Shown here: positions 1 to 11,006 of the stretch, one piece after another
Layout: each line of letters begins with the position of its first letter
How positions within the stretch are numbered: position 1 is the first letter of the stretch
Source: Malus domestica
Taxonomy: Eukaryota > Streptophyta > Magnoliopsida > Rosales > Rosaceae
Reading direction: 5' to 3'
Assembly: GCF_042453785.1 (NCBI RefSeq)
Contig: NC_091661.1
Span: forward strand, 30,309,501-30,373,500
Length of the DNA: 64,000 nt
Position numbers and translations under genes: made by a program
The notes under the pieces: model-generated
Told to the model about the DNA's origin: nothing
The model's database searches: none
The model's input: only the letters and a program-made list of their open reading frames with translations

Positions 1-610
1 TAATTGTCTTTCAACTAAAATTTATGATTATTGATCTTTTAATTCATCATAATACGCCGTTATGATTCTTTTCAGCAATTTTGTCAAAATTGAGGGATCA
101 TTTCTCTAATTGGCTTAAAATTGACGGATTATTTTTTTAATTAGGTTAAAGTAGAGGAGTCTTTATTATAACTTTTCTCATTTAGTTTTTCATATTTTGC
201 CCTTGTTTTAGGCTCACTTGCGTGACATGTAACTCTTTTTTATAGACATTCTAACGGAATTGATAAAAATAATCATAGCTTAACGTTTTGATGAATTTAT
301 CAACTAATAGTCGCGGATTTTTAGTTAAGAAACGATTTCACCGATTAGAATAAAGTTGGAGGACCAACCCAAACCCGGCTATACTGTACACGACAGCCAC
401 CCAACCCACTCCTTACAACCTCCGCGACAGCTTCTCCGCCGGCGACCTCCTCTCTCTCTCATTTTCTCGCCTTCTCCGTCTTTCTCTCTTCTCCTCCCTC
501 TTCCCTCCTGCTCCACCAGAACCAAACAGCCACTGCTGGCAGCCACTCACTCACTCACTCCCTGGCTGCCTGAACGAACTGGAGCTGAGATTTTAAATGC
601 TTTACCGAGC
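1..610. other. Upstream region and 5' UTR of the PPR gene
   Basis: No gene is seen in the first 350 bases, which are AT-rich with degenerate repeat-like text. From about 360 the sequence becomes rich in C and T with TCTCTC tracts, as in a plant core promoter or 5' UTR. The long open frame from 356 runs in frame into the ATG at 611, but its first 85 codons are low-complexity and look like untranslated leader. The conserved protein begins at 611. Confidence 0.5.
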
Positions 611-2417
611 ATGCTTACATTGAAACACTCTCTACCGGCCTTCACTCGAGGACTGGAATTCATCAAATTTCCCCACAGGAGAAGCAGTGTAGTGGTAGAA
701 GCTGCTTCCGACTGAAGTGCTTCCTGAATTTGCATAATTCGAAATTGTTGTTGCAGAAAGATTGTCACTTTCTTCTCAAATTTATATTTTTCAACGATGT
801 TTTCAGGTATGTGCTCAAAAGGGTCCAAGACCCAGGTGCCCAAGAGTCTGGAAAGCCAATAAACGGATTGGAACCGTTTCCAAATCCCTCAAACTTGTTG
901 AATCTGTAAGCTTTTATATTTCTTTGATCTTTTTTTCTTCTCAATTTCCATATTTTTGCTTGGTTTTTGAGAAATAATTGTAATAATAATTAATTTTTGT
1001 AGATTAAGGGATTGTCAAATGTGAAAGAGGAAGTTTATGGAGCCCTTGATTCTTTCATTGCTTGGGAATTAGAATTCCCTTTGATTACAGTGAAGAAGGC
1101 GCTCAAGTCCCTTGAGAATCAAAAGGAGTGGAAGAGGATAATTCAGGTTCGATTTTTCTCCTTCCTTGAAAATGTTCACTGTGTAACGTGGACGTGAGTT
1201 AGGCCGGTTGGTCATGTTAGTGTGCCCGCCCTCTTGCGCCTGAGTCCAAATTACCCTTGATAGTTTAGAATATGGCAATGCTAAAGAAAAATGCTCAATG
1301 TATAACATAGGCGTGAGTTAGGCCAGTTGGTCATGTTAGTGTGCCCGCCCTCTTGCACCTGAGTCCAAATTACCCTTGATAGTTTAGAATATGGCAATGC
1401 TAAAGCAAAATGCTTGATGTATAATGTAGACGTGAGTTAGGCGGGTTGGTGAGGGCTAGGTCTCCGCTCTCTTGCACCCCGAGTTCGAATTCCTTACGGT
1501 AGTTTATGAATGGGTCCTAACTTTTGAAATCTAAGACATCACATGTGTGTTTTGTAGGTGTCAAAGTGGATGCTGAGCAAAGGGCAAGGAAGAACAATGG
1601 GGACCTATTTCACACTGTTAACTGCTTTGGCAGAGGATGGGAGGATTGAAGAAGCTGAAGAGTTGTGGACCAAGTTGTTCTCGCAGTACTTGGAAAGCAT
1701 GCCTCGCATGTTCTTCGACAAGATGATTTCGATTTACTACCAACACGGCTTGCACGATAAGATGTTTGAGGTATTACAGTCCAACCACGTTTTCGTAAAC
1801 AGATTTATGAACATATCGATTCTTAAATCAATCCATGAGCCGTGCATCTTGTAACACTGTATATACTTGGTGCAATCTGAAACTCCCGGAACTTTGATTG
1901 ATAAACAGATTCGTTCTCATATCCCGAAAGGCCGAATGTCATGCTAGCTTGTATATTGGATCCTTGTTTTTCATGCAGCAAGGAGTTTTAACTTGTTGGA
2001 AACTTTCTCTTGTTGCAGATATTTGCTGACATGGAGGAGCTCGGGGTCCAACCAAATGTTTCGATTGTTACAAAGGTTGGAAATGCCTTTAAGGAGCTAG
2101 ATATGCTAGACAAGTACAATAAGTTGAAGAAGAAATATCCGCCTCCGAAATGGGAGTATCGGTACATCAACGGAAAACGTGTTAAAGTCCGAGCAAACTA
2201 TCAGAACAGGTCTGATGATGCTGCAAAAATGCCAAGTGAGGGGAAGGAAACAGTCCGCGGCTCGGAAGAAATGTTGGAACCCGAATCAAATCCAAACGAA
2301 CACATTGTTGAAGACGAGGAAGTGAACCGGAACTCAGATGAATTACTGGAGGAAGGCGAAACAAGTTCCGATGAACCGAGTGTTCAATCTCGAAACTCTT
2401 TTTCACCAGTTAGATGA
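611..2417 (+). CDS. EMB1417-like pentatricopeptide repeat protein
   Basis: I read five exons: 611-694, 807-905, 1003-1146, 1558-1770 and 2019-2417. All introns are GT-AG, every junction is phase 0, and the product is 312 aa. The protein matches, from memory, the short PPR protein encoded by Arabidopsis At4g21190 (EMBRYO DEFECTIVE 1417, about 307 aa). Shared landmarks are [55 protein letters not shown] and [15 protein letters not shown] few PPR helical repeats lie in the middle (about residues 75-215), and the tail after residue 235 is acidic and low-complexity. PPR proteins bind organelle RNA; the short N-terminus could be a targeting peptide, which is inference. The exon 1 donor (GTG|GTAGAA at 695) is the least certain junction, though it gives a smooth VV-VCAQKG join. 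Intron 3 holds a triplicated SINE-like unit. The gene is tail-to-tail with the SEC63-like gene. Confidence 0.85.
1171..1522 (+). repeat. Three tandem copies of a 119-bp SINE-like unit in intron 3
   Basis: Copies start near 1171, 1291 and 1410 with a period of 119-120 bases. Each carries a block like GTGAGTTAGGCCGGTTGGT, resembling a Pol III A box, and about 45 bases later a block like a B box (GAGTCCAAATTACC in copies 1 and 2, GAGTTCGAATTCC in copy 3). Copies 1 and 2 are almost identical; copy 3 is more diverged and keeps the better B box. The layout fits a tRNA-derived SINE that was then tandemly amplified. Confidence 0.6.
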
Positions 2418-2903
2418 AGCTGAAGCAAGTTTACGACGTTTCAATCGTCCCTAACCTCATTTCTCATCAGTGTGGGATTGGGGATTGAGTCCTTCGACCA
2501 TATCAGTATATACATTGTCTTTTAAGTGGCTCAAATCCGTCGGTTAAATGACCTTAGCTTTATTCAAAGTTGTAGTTAAGGAAGTTTTATAATTGTATTA
2601 GGTCTACGTAAGTATGTAAGTTTTGTAAATTCATGCACTCTAGAGTTTGTCTGTGCCAATGCATTACTGGATTGAAACGTCATGTAGCAGTGAACCGTTT
2701 CATGTAACTCTCAATAATGAGGTTAATTTATGGAAAAAAATAAAAAGGTCTATAATTTTTAATAACTGAAAGGGGTCAAATCGGTTTAGAACCCACGTTT
2801 TGTAGTATCAAAATTAGTATCTGTCTGGCTGTTTCAATCCTTTCACCAAATAAATGATAAACGAATAAAACCGGGTAGAAAACTACGTGAAGTTTTGTTT
2901 GTT
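2418..2903. other. Convergent 3' UTR region
   Basis: This stretch separates the stops of the PPR gene (+) and the ERdj2 gene (-). It is AT-rich and has no coding potential. CAATAATGAGG near 2712 may be a poly(A) signal for the forward gene. Nothing else is seen. Confidence 0.5.
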
Positions 2904-5900
2904 TTAGTCGTCGTCCGAACCTGAGCCATCGGAGCCGGAGCCTTGTTTATCGACAGTGCCGTTTGTAGCAGGGCCTTTCTTTTTTGTGTCGATTTGTTCA
3001 TCCGCCTCATCTTCGCTGTACTCGCTCTCACAATCGTCATCATATTCCTCATCTTCATTCTCTTCCTCCTCTTCAATACCATCCTCCGTAATTGGTCCCT
3101 CTTCCGCCACAAAACCTCCGCGGGTACCAGCCCGTGTGCGCTTCAAAATCTTCATCTTCAAGTTTGTCTTTCTATCACAACCAATCCAAGAGTCGCATAG
3201 GCAGTAGCATGTCAAATTGTAATTCCCCTCCCCTGGGGCCAGTAACCTGCCTTTTATCAGTCTAGACCCGCTCTTCACCTTCTCGACTGCTTCTTTGACA
3301 GCAGCACTAATCTCTTTCATAGTTGCTCCCGAACCCTCCTTTGTGTCCTCGATTGCCTTGGAAGCAACAGTAATGGCTGCAGCTTCATCCATGAAATTTA
3401 CCTTCTGCCAAAACCAAACGTTATTGGAGACACTGTCTGCAAGCAAAAACCAGAAGTTTTCTTCCTTGTGAAACGGGAAGTATGGGGCGTGGGGAAGGGC
3501 ACCAATCAGTCCGTTGGCACGCTTTAGTGTGACCCAAGCATGAACCGTGACAATGTCACCCTCTTGTATACCATCTTTACCTTCAGTCTCATCTGGAACT
3601 TCAATTGATATCGAAGGCATCGTCTGCAATACCATTTCAACATCCTGGACTTCAGCGGATGAGAATCCAGCTGTTTGAGAAAGTACCTCAGCACGATCTT
3701 CCACGGACATGTCCTGAAGCTCCTGAAACACTCTCAGCTTCTACAAGCAAAAGAAGAAGAAGAATTAAAGCTAAGATCAAATAGAAAAAAATACTATCAG
3801 GAGAAGAAAATGGATCAGCAAAAGAAGTGAAAGAAATGAACTTGACTAATTATAACAGAATGAAGATTTTCGGCTCATTCAGTAACAAAAAGAGGGATTT
3901 CACAAATATTTTCGATTTTAACTATCTCATGTAGCAATACAGTACTATAGCCTGCTCCCTGCAGCTAGGCAAGAGACGGATCATAAGTTCTATTCCAGCA
4001 TGGCATTGTCCAAACAAAGACTGTTTACCTTGCGGGCTATCTTTTTTATAACCGCCTCACTAAAATGTGGCAGCTGCAGAAAGGGGGCAATGCCTTCACT
4101 GGATCCTCCAATTGCCTTCCTTGCACTAAGAGGAACAGCCTGCATTATGGTCACAAAATAACATGAACTTCAAAATGAGTACCAATTCGTAAGATACAAT
4201 AATAAATGTCGTCACTATGTGCTTAATTTAATTGCAAACATAGTAAGCGTTTTGACAGGGCAGACACCAAAAGCCAATGGATGCACATACTTGCAAAACA
4301 AAAGAAAAGAGAAAATTATTTACTTCCATATATTTGTACAACAATACTTAATTAACAAGAAAGCTAAATCAATATGCAACCAGCTTCAAGAAATTAGCCC
4401 TTGCGTGATACTTCAGAACAAGATTTGTGTGCGAGGAACAGATGGCATGGTAACTTATGTATAAGCCCACGCAGTGTAATTGTATGAGAGAAATCTTAGA
4501 TCTTTGCAAAATTAGGATTTCACATTATTAGTGTATTTGTAAGATCTACATGCTTGACAAAAGTGGATAATGGACTATCACCTGAATGATACACTGAGAA
4601 AGTTCAACTACACCAATAGCAGGCCTCAGCCATCCCTGCCCCTGGGCATTGCGTGGCATAACTGCTATCTGCATGGAATAAAACATAAGTAAAACTAAGA
4701 CAACATGGCTTCCAAATTTGGTACAAATGTCATGAGATGCACTAGCACATTAATTTGATCAACTGTTCTCCAGAAATACTAGTAGCAAGTAACCAACTTC
4801 TGTACCCCTTCTAAATCTGTTGGTTAATTTTTAAGTACAGTATTGGAACAATTCTAAACACAAATATGAGTGAAGCAGTGCAGGATTAAGGAAAGTCTGT
4901 AACTTCTAAGAAGCATAAGCACTTGTTTTCGAGTTTGCTAATAGAATGTAAGATAAGACAGGAAAATGTAGAAATCACCTTCATCAATTCTTCAAGGAGG
5001 CAAGGGGCAAGTTCCAGAACACGTCTAAAATCACCTTGCAAAGATGGAGATAAGGATGCTGACTCACGAGTTAACTGTGCTTGAATCAACAATTCTGTCT
5101 GCGTAGAAAGTGGCATAAAGGTAAGCATATATCAAGGACTGGGACAAACTTTGCTGATCATTTAGTCTGGTATTGGAGCACAAAATACCTTTACAAGGGC
5201 TGGATGCTGTTTCCAAAACTTTGCCTGCTCTTGCTTGATATTCTTAAGGTCCAGATTCAACTCACTCCTGACTAGCATAAAAAGCTTCTGAAGGGGTTCA
5301 TCGTCAGTTCTGCGAACCGGAATTTCAGTATATTCAGCAGCCTTTATGAAGACATCCATTACTTTGCTGTATAATCAAATTATGTCATAAGATCAGTAAA
5401 AAAAAAAAATTAACAAACAATACAGCTTAATGTACACCTGATCCATCAAAACATAAACAAATATTGCCCCAAGCATCTGCTTATGTCACTATTCTACTTC
5501 AGACTTACAAGCAGCTGCTATTTAGATGCAAACAAGAAATAATAAACATATAAAAGCTAATCTCGACATTTCTGGTACTCAGCGTACTCTACTTGATTAC
5601 CATTGGAATTTAAAATACTACATGAACCCAACTGCCAACGAACATATCTTTGAACAAGTTGAGTACCTGGGAGCCAGAGAAGGCTTCATGCAGTAATCGT
5701 AAGTGGATAATGTGTGATGCATGACATAGTTGCCGGTATATTTTGCCGATCTTGAAAGATATACAACAGCTATCACCAATGGCAATAGAATACAAATACC
5801 AACAATCCAGAGTAGGAGTATTCCACTAGATGCCCCATCGATGTGTAGCAGGAACTGAGGAAGAGCTATGCCCATTTGAAACCCCTATTTGAAAAAAGTT

Positions 5901-6924
5901 GGTTCAATTTCAAAGCAAAATTTGTTCTACTTCATATGATATTGACAAGGAAACACAAATTAAAGTTGCTATCTGTTTTCCTTGAATGAGATTGGCAGAT
6001 TGCACATTACCTGCCTGCCATCTGGATGGCCATATTTTTCAAAATTCTCACGAGATACTGGATCCATCAGAGCCTGATAAGCCTTTGATATGAACTCCAC
6101 AAAGTAATTGTGGGCCTCTAGAAAAAATAATACAAATCAAAATTTTAGTGTATGCTTCATAACAGCCCCATCTTTCCTGCTAGTTTTAGGTTCAAATGAT
6201 AGGCATGCGTAAACTGAAAAGTAAAACACCATCAACCTGGATCTGGATTTTTATCTGGATGGTACTGTATGGAGAGTCTCCTATATGCCTTCTTTATTTC
6301 TGAATCAGAAGCTCCAGGTTCCAGTCCAAGAATACTGAATGGCTCGAAAACTTGAATCTGAGTTATTATAAAAGATTCTCAGGACAAGCACACGACATTA
6401 AAAATATAATATAAAGTCCGAATTAACTAAACTGAAACGGCATGGAAATGTAAAACATGGGCAGGAAGACCATACGATAACAGCTTCATTTATGCCTCAA
6501 AATGGCTAAAAATGTTTACCTCGCGGCTCATATTTTTGATGTAATAAACCAGGACTATCATGATAACCCAGAGAAGTATTAATGTCAAGTTACTCCATGT
6601 TGAGAAGTTTGAAATCTGCAAATGAATGATAATCACATACATCCAGACCCTTGTTAGATGGTTTAAAACAAATATTTTGGTTTTCTTCTTGCAGTGACTA
6701 TTGAAGAACAGATCTTAGCAACAACTGAAGGAACTAACCCGCTTAAAAATTGACTTGCGGTACTTTCCTGACCGAGCGCACTCAGAGCACTGACAGTGGA
6801 TGCTCTTTGCTTTCTTGGATGCAGCACGACATAACTTCGTAATTGTATAAGGCACTAGAGGCAGTGCCATTATGGTCAAAATGAAAATTGGGAACAACAC
6901 ACTATTCTCTTCCGAAGCAGCCAT
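2904..6924 (-). CDS. ERdj2 / SEC63-type DnaJ protein of the ER translocon
   Basis: Ten exons on the minus strand: 6924-6739, 6615-6520, 6357-6237, 6117-6011, 5884-5667, 5366-5189, 5098-4979, 4668-4582, 4139-4029 and 3740-2904. They join in frame into 686 aa, close to Arabidopsis ERdj2A/B (about 660-690 aa). The protein has an N-terminal membrane segment (about residues 8-30), a second in exon 2 (about 65-88), a luminal J domain (97-165) with the HPD motif at 127-129 inside YHPDKNPDP, a third membrane segment (about 190-213), the Sec63 region (about 240-600) with [13 protein letters not shown] and [14 protein letters not shown], and a very acidic tail. In the family, Sec63/ERdj2 recruits BiP through its J domain to drive translocation through Sec61. 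The start is the ATG at 6924, giving [18 protein letters not shown]. The last exon is long (279 codons with stop), as in the family. Confidence 0.93.
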
Positions 6925-7933
6925 GGCAACCTCCCTAGACTACTCCTATGTCCGTATTACGCCTGCAGAACAGATTTTGGTTAGAACCAATCAGTTCACA
7001 AAGACCAGAGCCGTGACCAATGTGGCATCACGAATTTCAAAACATCTCCAATGCAACGACATTAGGATTCACGATTACACCGCTGAAAACATCATTCGCA
7101 GCAATTTCATTTCCATAACGGAATTTATAAAAACCAGAATCAAACTCAAAATTAGGACATTATATGACTATGGCCAATCGGAATCACCGAATCTCGGTGA
7201 TACAACCAAAATATGAGATACACACACACACATACACATAAATACACATACATACACACATATATATACCAAACTGCAGCCTATAATTGTGAAGTCCATC
7301 AAGTCAATGACTGAGGTAGCGAGCTCACACTCAGTACAGCCAATTGAATACTGATAGTTAATTAACATAAAAAAAAGGCAAAAAATGGAGTGTCAAAGCT
7401 TCAAAAAATCACATAAATCAATTCAAAATACACGAACACGTACAATTAAATCAAAAGAAAATATCAAAATTGCAAAAAATAAAAAACGCATGCTCACCTC
7501 AATCAAAATTCGATGAACTGAATTTCCAATTAAAAATAACGAAATGAAAATTATATCAGAAATATAAATAAATAAATATATATATATATATATATGTATA
7601 GCTTGCCTGATAAAATCGGAGGTCGAGATCTGATTCGGAGGCCCTCTGTCCGTACGATGGCGCGATTACAGAGACAGAGAGAGAGGGAAGGTGAGAGCGT
7701 TTCTCAGCTGGGGGAGGAGGACAGAGGTGGAGAGCCTCGTTTTGGGTTTTATTTGGTGACGTCTGATCCGTTCTAATGGGCCGCAGCCCAGGCCCAGAAT
7801 GTTTACACGACCTGTCGTTGTGGAAAATTTAATTCCAACGACATCCAAAATTAAGCAGATATATCTCCGCGTCTCTCTCCCGAGCCTCATCCTCTTCCTT
7901 CTTATACACAGACAAAAGCACTTCGACAAATCC
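6925..7933. promoter_or_regulatory. ERdj2 5' UTR and probable bidirectional promoter
   Basis: Upstream of the ERdj2 ATG the minus strand has a good acceptor (GTCTAG|GG near 6934). The region then holds a (CA)n/(TA)n microsatellite (7216-7270), a (TA)n tract (7578-7595) and, from 7605 to about 7760, GC-richer sequence with GAGAGAGAG that looks like a leader exon. A possible 5' UTR intron lies between, with candidate donor ATCAG|GCAAGC (about 7604, non-canonical GC). The Tic22-like gene starts at 7934 on the other strand, so the divergent pair would share under 200 bases of promoter between about 7760 and 7930. The 5' ends are inferred. Confidence 0.45.
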
Positions 7934-10900
7934 ATGGCCTCGCCGTCCGAACCACCACACACCAATCAGCAACTCGGACCCACAGTAACCCACCTGGTCC
8001 ACTCCACCGCATCCAATCTCCTCTCCATCTTCGCCTCCCCCAAGACGACCCCCTCGCCGTCCACGCCCCCGCCGGCAATCCGCGTCGGGCTCCTCCTCCC
8101 CAACTCGCCAAAACCTCTCGCTTTCCAGCCCGACTCCAATACCTCCGCCATGAAGGGCGTGGCATCGTCGCCCGAGTCGACCTCCGGGTTCCCGTCAACG
8201 GTCAGGATTGCAGGGCTGAACTCGAACATCAAGGGCGGCGGTGGGCCGGCGTTTGTGGGCCGGCGTTTGTGGGCCAGGTCTTCAGTATTTGCGACCTCTC
8301 CGGGACTGGTCTCATGGCCGTCTCCACCCACTTCGACATCCCCTTTATTTCCAAAAGGTAACTCTTTTTTTCAACTTTTACAACAATGGTATTTCATATC
8401 ATGCATAAAGATATCGAATTCAATTCAATTTTTTATGAAGATGCTGTGTTTGATTTGAGATTATTAAAATTCAGGAAATTTTCAGTGTGCTGGAGATTTT
8501 TTTAGCTGAATTTCGTTTAATTTTCATGGCATTTACTTGTAGAACTCCTGAGTGGCTGAAGAAGATGTTTAAATCAATTACTAATAGTGAGAGAAACGGC
8601 CCTGTGTTTCGGTTTTTCATGGATTTAGGCGATGCGGGTAAGGATTCTGCATAAACAACTGGTTGGTTTTATTGGTTATTTGGTCAAATTTATTTCTATC
8701 TCGGGGTGACCTGCATTCTGACTGAGATTGTGTTGTTAGTTACGTATGTGAAACGGCTGAATATTCCGAGTGGCGTGGTGGGTGCTTGTCGTCTTGATTT
8801 AGCATATGAGCATTTCAAGGTAATCCCAGCTTGTACAGTATGTAAGATAGATATGAGAGTTGCAAGTTTTCACATTGGCTTAATTACCCATCTTGCACTA
8901 AGCTCACACGGGTTTAGCTTCATTCTGGTCTGTTATGAAGTAATGGGTAGAAAGTGTGCACCCTTGTTGTGTTTTGGATTGTGTCAAATTATAGATTTAT
9001 CGATACTTATATTGCTTTTCTTAGACTCTTTTTTGTCAGTAATTTCTGTGGTGCGTTACGCTTCTCTTGGATTAATGAGTGAGTTGTTCACTAAATCTTA
9101 TGCAGGAAAAGCCCCACTTGTTCCAGTTTGTTCCAAATGAAAAACAGGTAGGATATAACAAGTGACAACCGTCTTCCCTAACATTGTATAGCATTTCTCA
9201 AAATTTTCTGCTCCTACAGGTCAAGGCAGCTAACAAACTTCTCAAGACAATGCCGCAGAATGGCAAATGCAAAAGGGTTGACGGAGTTCCAGTTTTTAGT
9301 GCTCAAAACTTGGATATTGCAATAGCAAGCTCAGATGGGATCCAATGGTGTGTTCTAATGTTTTGTGCTTGCTTCTAGTTTTAGGATTTTGATACATATA
9401 TATCTCCTGTTCATTTAGCATTATATGAATGATTTCCGATTATCTGAGCTGTTCTTTTTTAGCAAGTTCTGTGCTACAGTCAGATCTTGATTTTCAATGA
9501 AAAAAGTTTCTTCAATGTCTGTAGTATATGGCAATACTGTATCGTTTTCCTTTGTGGTATAAAACTTTGCAATTTTTATTGCCCTTATTCACCTTTACGC
9601 TATGGAAATACTGGGCACCTATTTGATTTTTCAACTGAAGGCTGGTTTTTTTGTTGCATGATTACTTGTAATTTATAAGAGTCAAGTTTGTTTTTTGGTG
9701 AATTTTAAGTAGAATAGCTGATGCTCTATTGTTATCTTTTGTTCCAACAGGTATACTCCCTACTTTTTTGATAAAAACATGCTTGATAACATTCTTGAGG
9801 AATCTGTTGATCAGCATTTCCATTCTTTAATTCAAACTCGGCACATGCAGCGGCGACATGATGTGATTGATGACAACATACCAGCAGAAGTAATTGAAGA
9901 GATGGGAGATAACTTATGGGAGCCTCCAGAGGTATGAAATCTCATACCAAGTATTATTTTGATGGAGCAAGTAGTTTGGTGGTGAGACGTGTACAAGATT
10001 TTAAGATGAAGAATCGAGAATTGGGTTCGCATCGTCAACGATAAGCTTAGAATTATTACTCATTCCTCTGACATAATTACACATGTAGATGTATAAGTTG
10101 TGAAGTTAAAACAATCCCAGTTCACTTTCTTCCTGTTCTCACGTATGTGTATTTTGTTCGTTGCAACATATGTTTCTTGACAGGTTCAGGAAGTAATGGA
10201 TGAAATGGGGAATCCTGGAATACCTTTGAGTGTCATTTCAAAAGCTGCTGAAATGCAGCTCCTCTATGCTGTTGATAAAGTACTTCTGGGTAATAGGTGG
10301 GTACGGAAAGCAACTGGCATTCAACCCAAATTCCCTTATATGGTTGACTCTTTCGAGAGAAGGTACATTAGAATTTAGCAATTGCTTTCTCGAGATATCA
10401 AATACCTTTTTTTAAAATTATGTTCAAATAAACTGGCTTGTTCTATCTTTTAGGCTTTTTCTAAGAAAATCATGTTCATTCTGTTGCAGGAGTGCGGCCT
10501 CTTTCCTCAGAGCTTCTCAGTCAGCCAGATGCCTTGGCAATGGCGAAGCAGTAAATGATACTGAAGATTCTCTAGATTGTAGCACTTCGGAGATTAAATT
10601 AAAGGATGATATTCACACCAATAAAGGAAACAAAATAAAACTCTGGTTTCCTTTCGGAGATTGGTTTAGTCATCTGTGGTCGAAACAAAGGGACCAAAAT
10701 GAAGAGTTGTCAAAGGAATGCATAGAGCAGAGCTCACTACAAAATCCAAATCTTCCTAAGATTACTATGGTTGGCATTTCAACTGGTGAGGCAGGGCCGA
10801 TGAGTAAAGCAAATTTAAAGAAGACGATGGAGGATTTAACAAAAGAATTGGAGCAGACGGATTCAGGAAATGGTTTTGGTAGCGATACAAGTAATGAGTT

Positions 10901-11006
10901 AAGATTTGAAGATAGAGATCCGCTATTTGTGGCAAACGTAGGTGATTATTATTCTGGCATGGCAAAGACGGGTTCAGCTAGATGGGTTCGTGGAGGAAAC
11001 AATTAG
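7934..11006 (+). CDS. Tic22-like family protein, with frameshifting duplication in exon 1
   Basis: Eight exons: 7934-8357, 8543-8637, 8740-8819, 9106-9147, 9220-9347, 9751-9931, 10184-10362 and 10490-11006. All junctions keep frame if the extra 14 bases in exon 1 are discounted, giving about 543 aa. The protein resembles, from memory, the plant Tic22-like protein At5g62650 (about 529 aa), with DLSGTGLMAVSTHFDIPFI, TPEWLKKMFKSI, GPVFRFFMDLGDAVTYVK and KRVDGVPVFSAQNL. Tic22 proteins act in the chloroplast intermembrane space during import; the role of this larger paralogue is unclear. The odd point is a tandem duplication of GGGCCGGCGTTTGT at 8243-8256 and 8257-8270, which shifts the frame by +2 and runs into a stop at 8456-8458 inside intron 1. 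As written, the allele would not make the full protein. The C-terminus from about residue 370 is hydrophilic and less conserved. Confidence 0.75.
8243..8270 (+). repeat. 14-bp tandem duplication in exon 1 of the Tic22-like gene
   Basis: GGGCCGGCGTTTGT occurs twice head to tail. Upstream the conserved frame reads GGGGPAFVG; downstream the conserved frame (GQVFSICDLSGTGL) is in another phase. Deleting one copy joins them exactly. It may be an allele, a recent mutation or an assembly error. Confidence 0.9.

Noticed and set aside
7799-8458. 219-aa frame as the full product of the Tic22-like locus
   Set aside because: Its tail after residue 155 is the wrong phase caused by the 14-bp duplication and runs into intron 1; conserved coding continues in another frame and in later exons.
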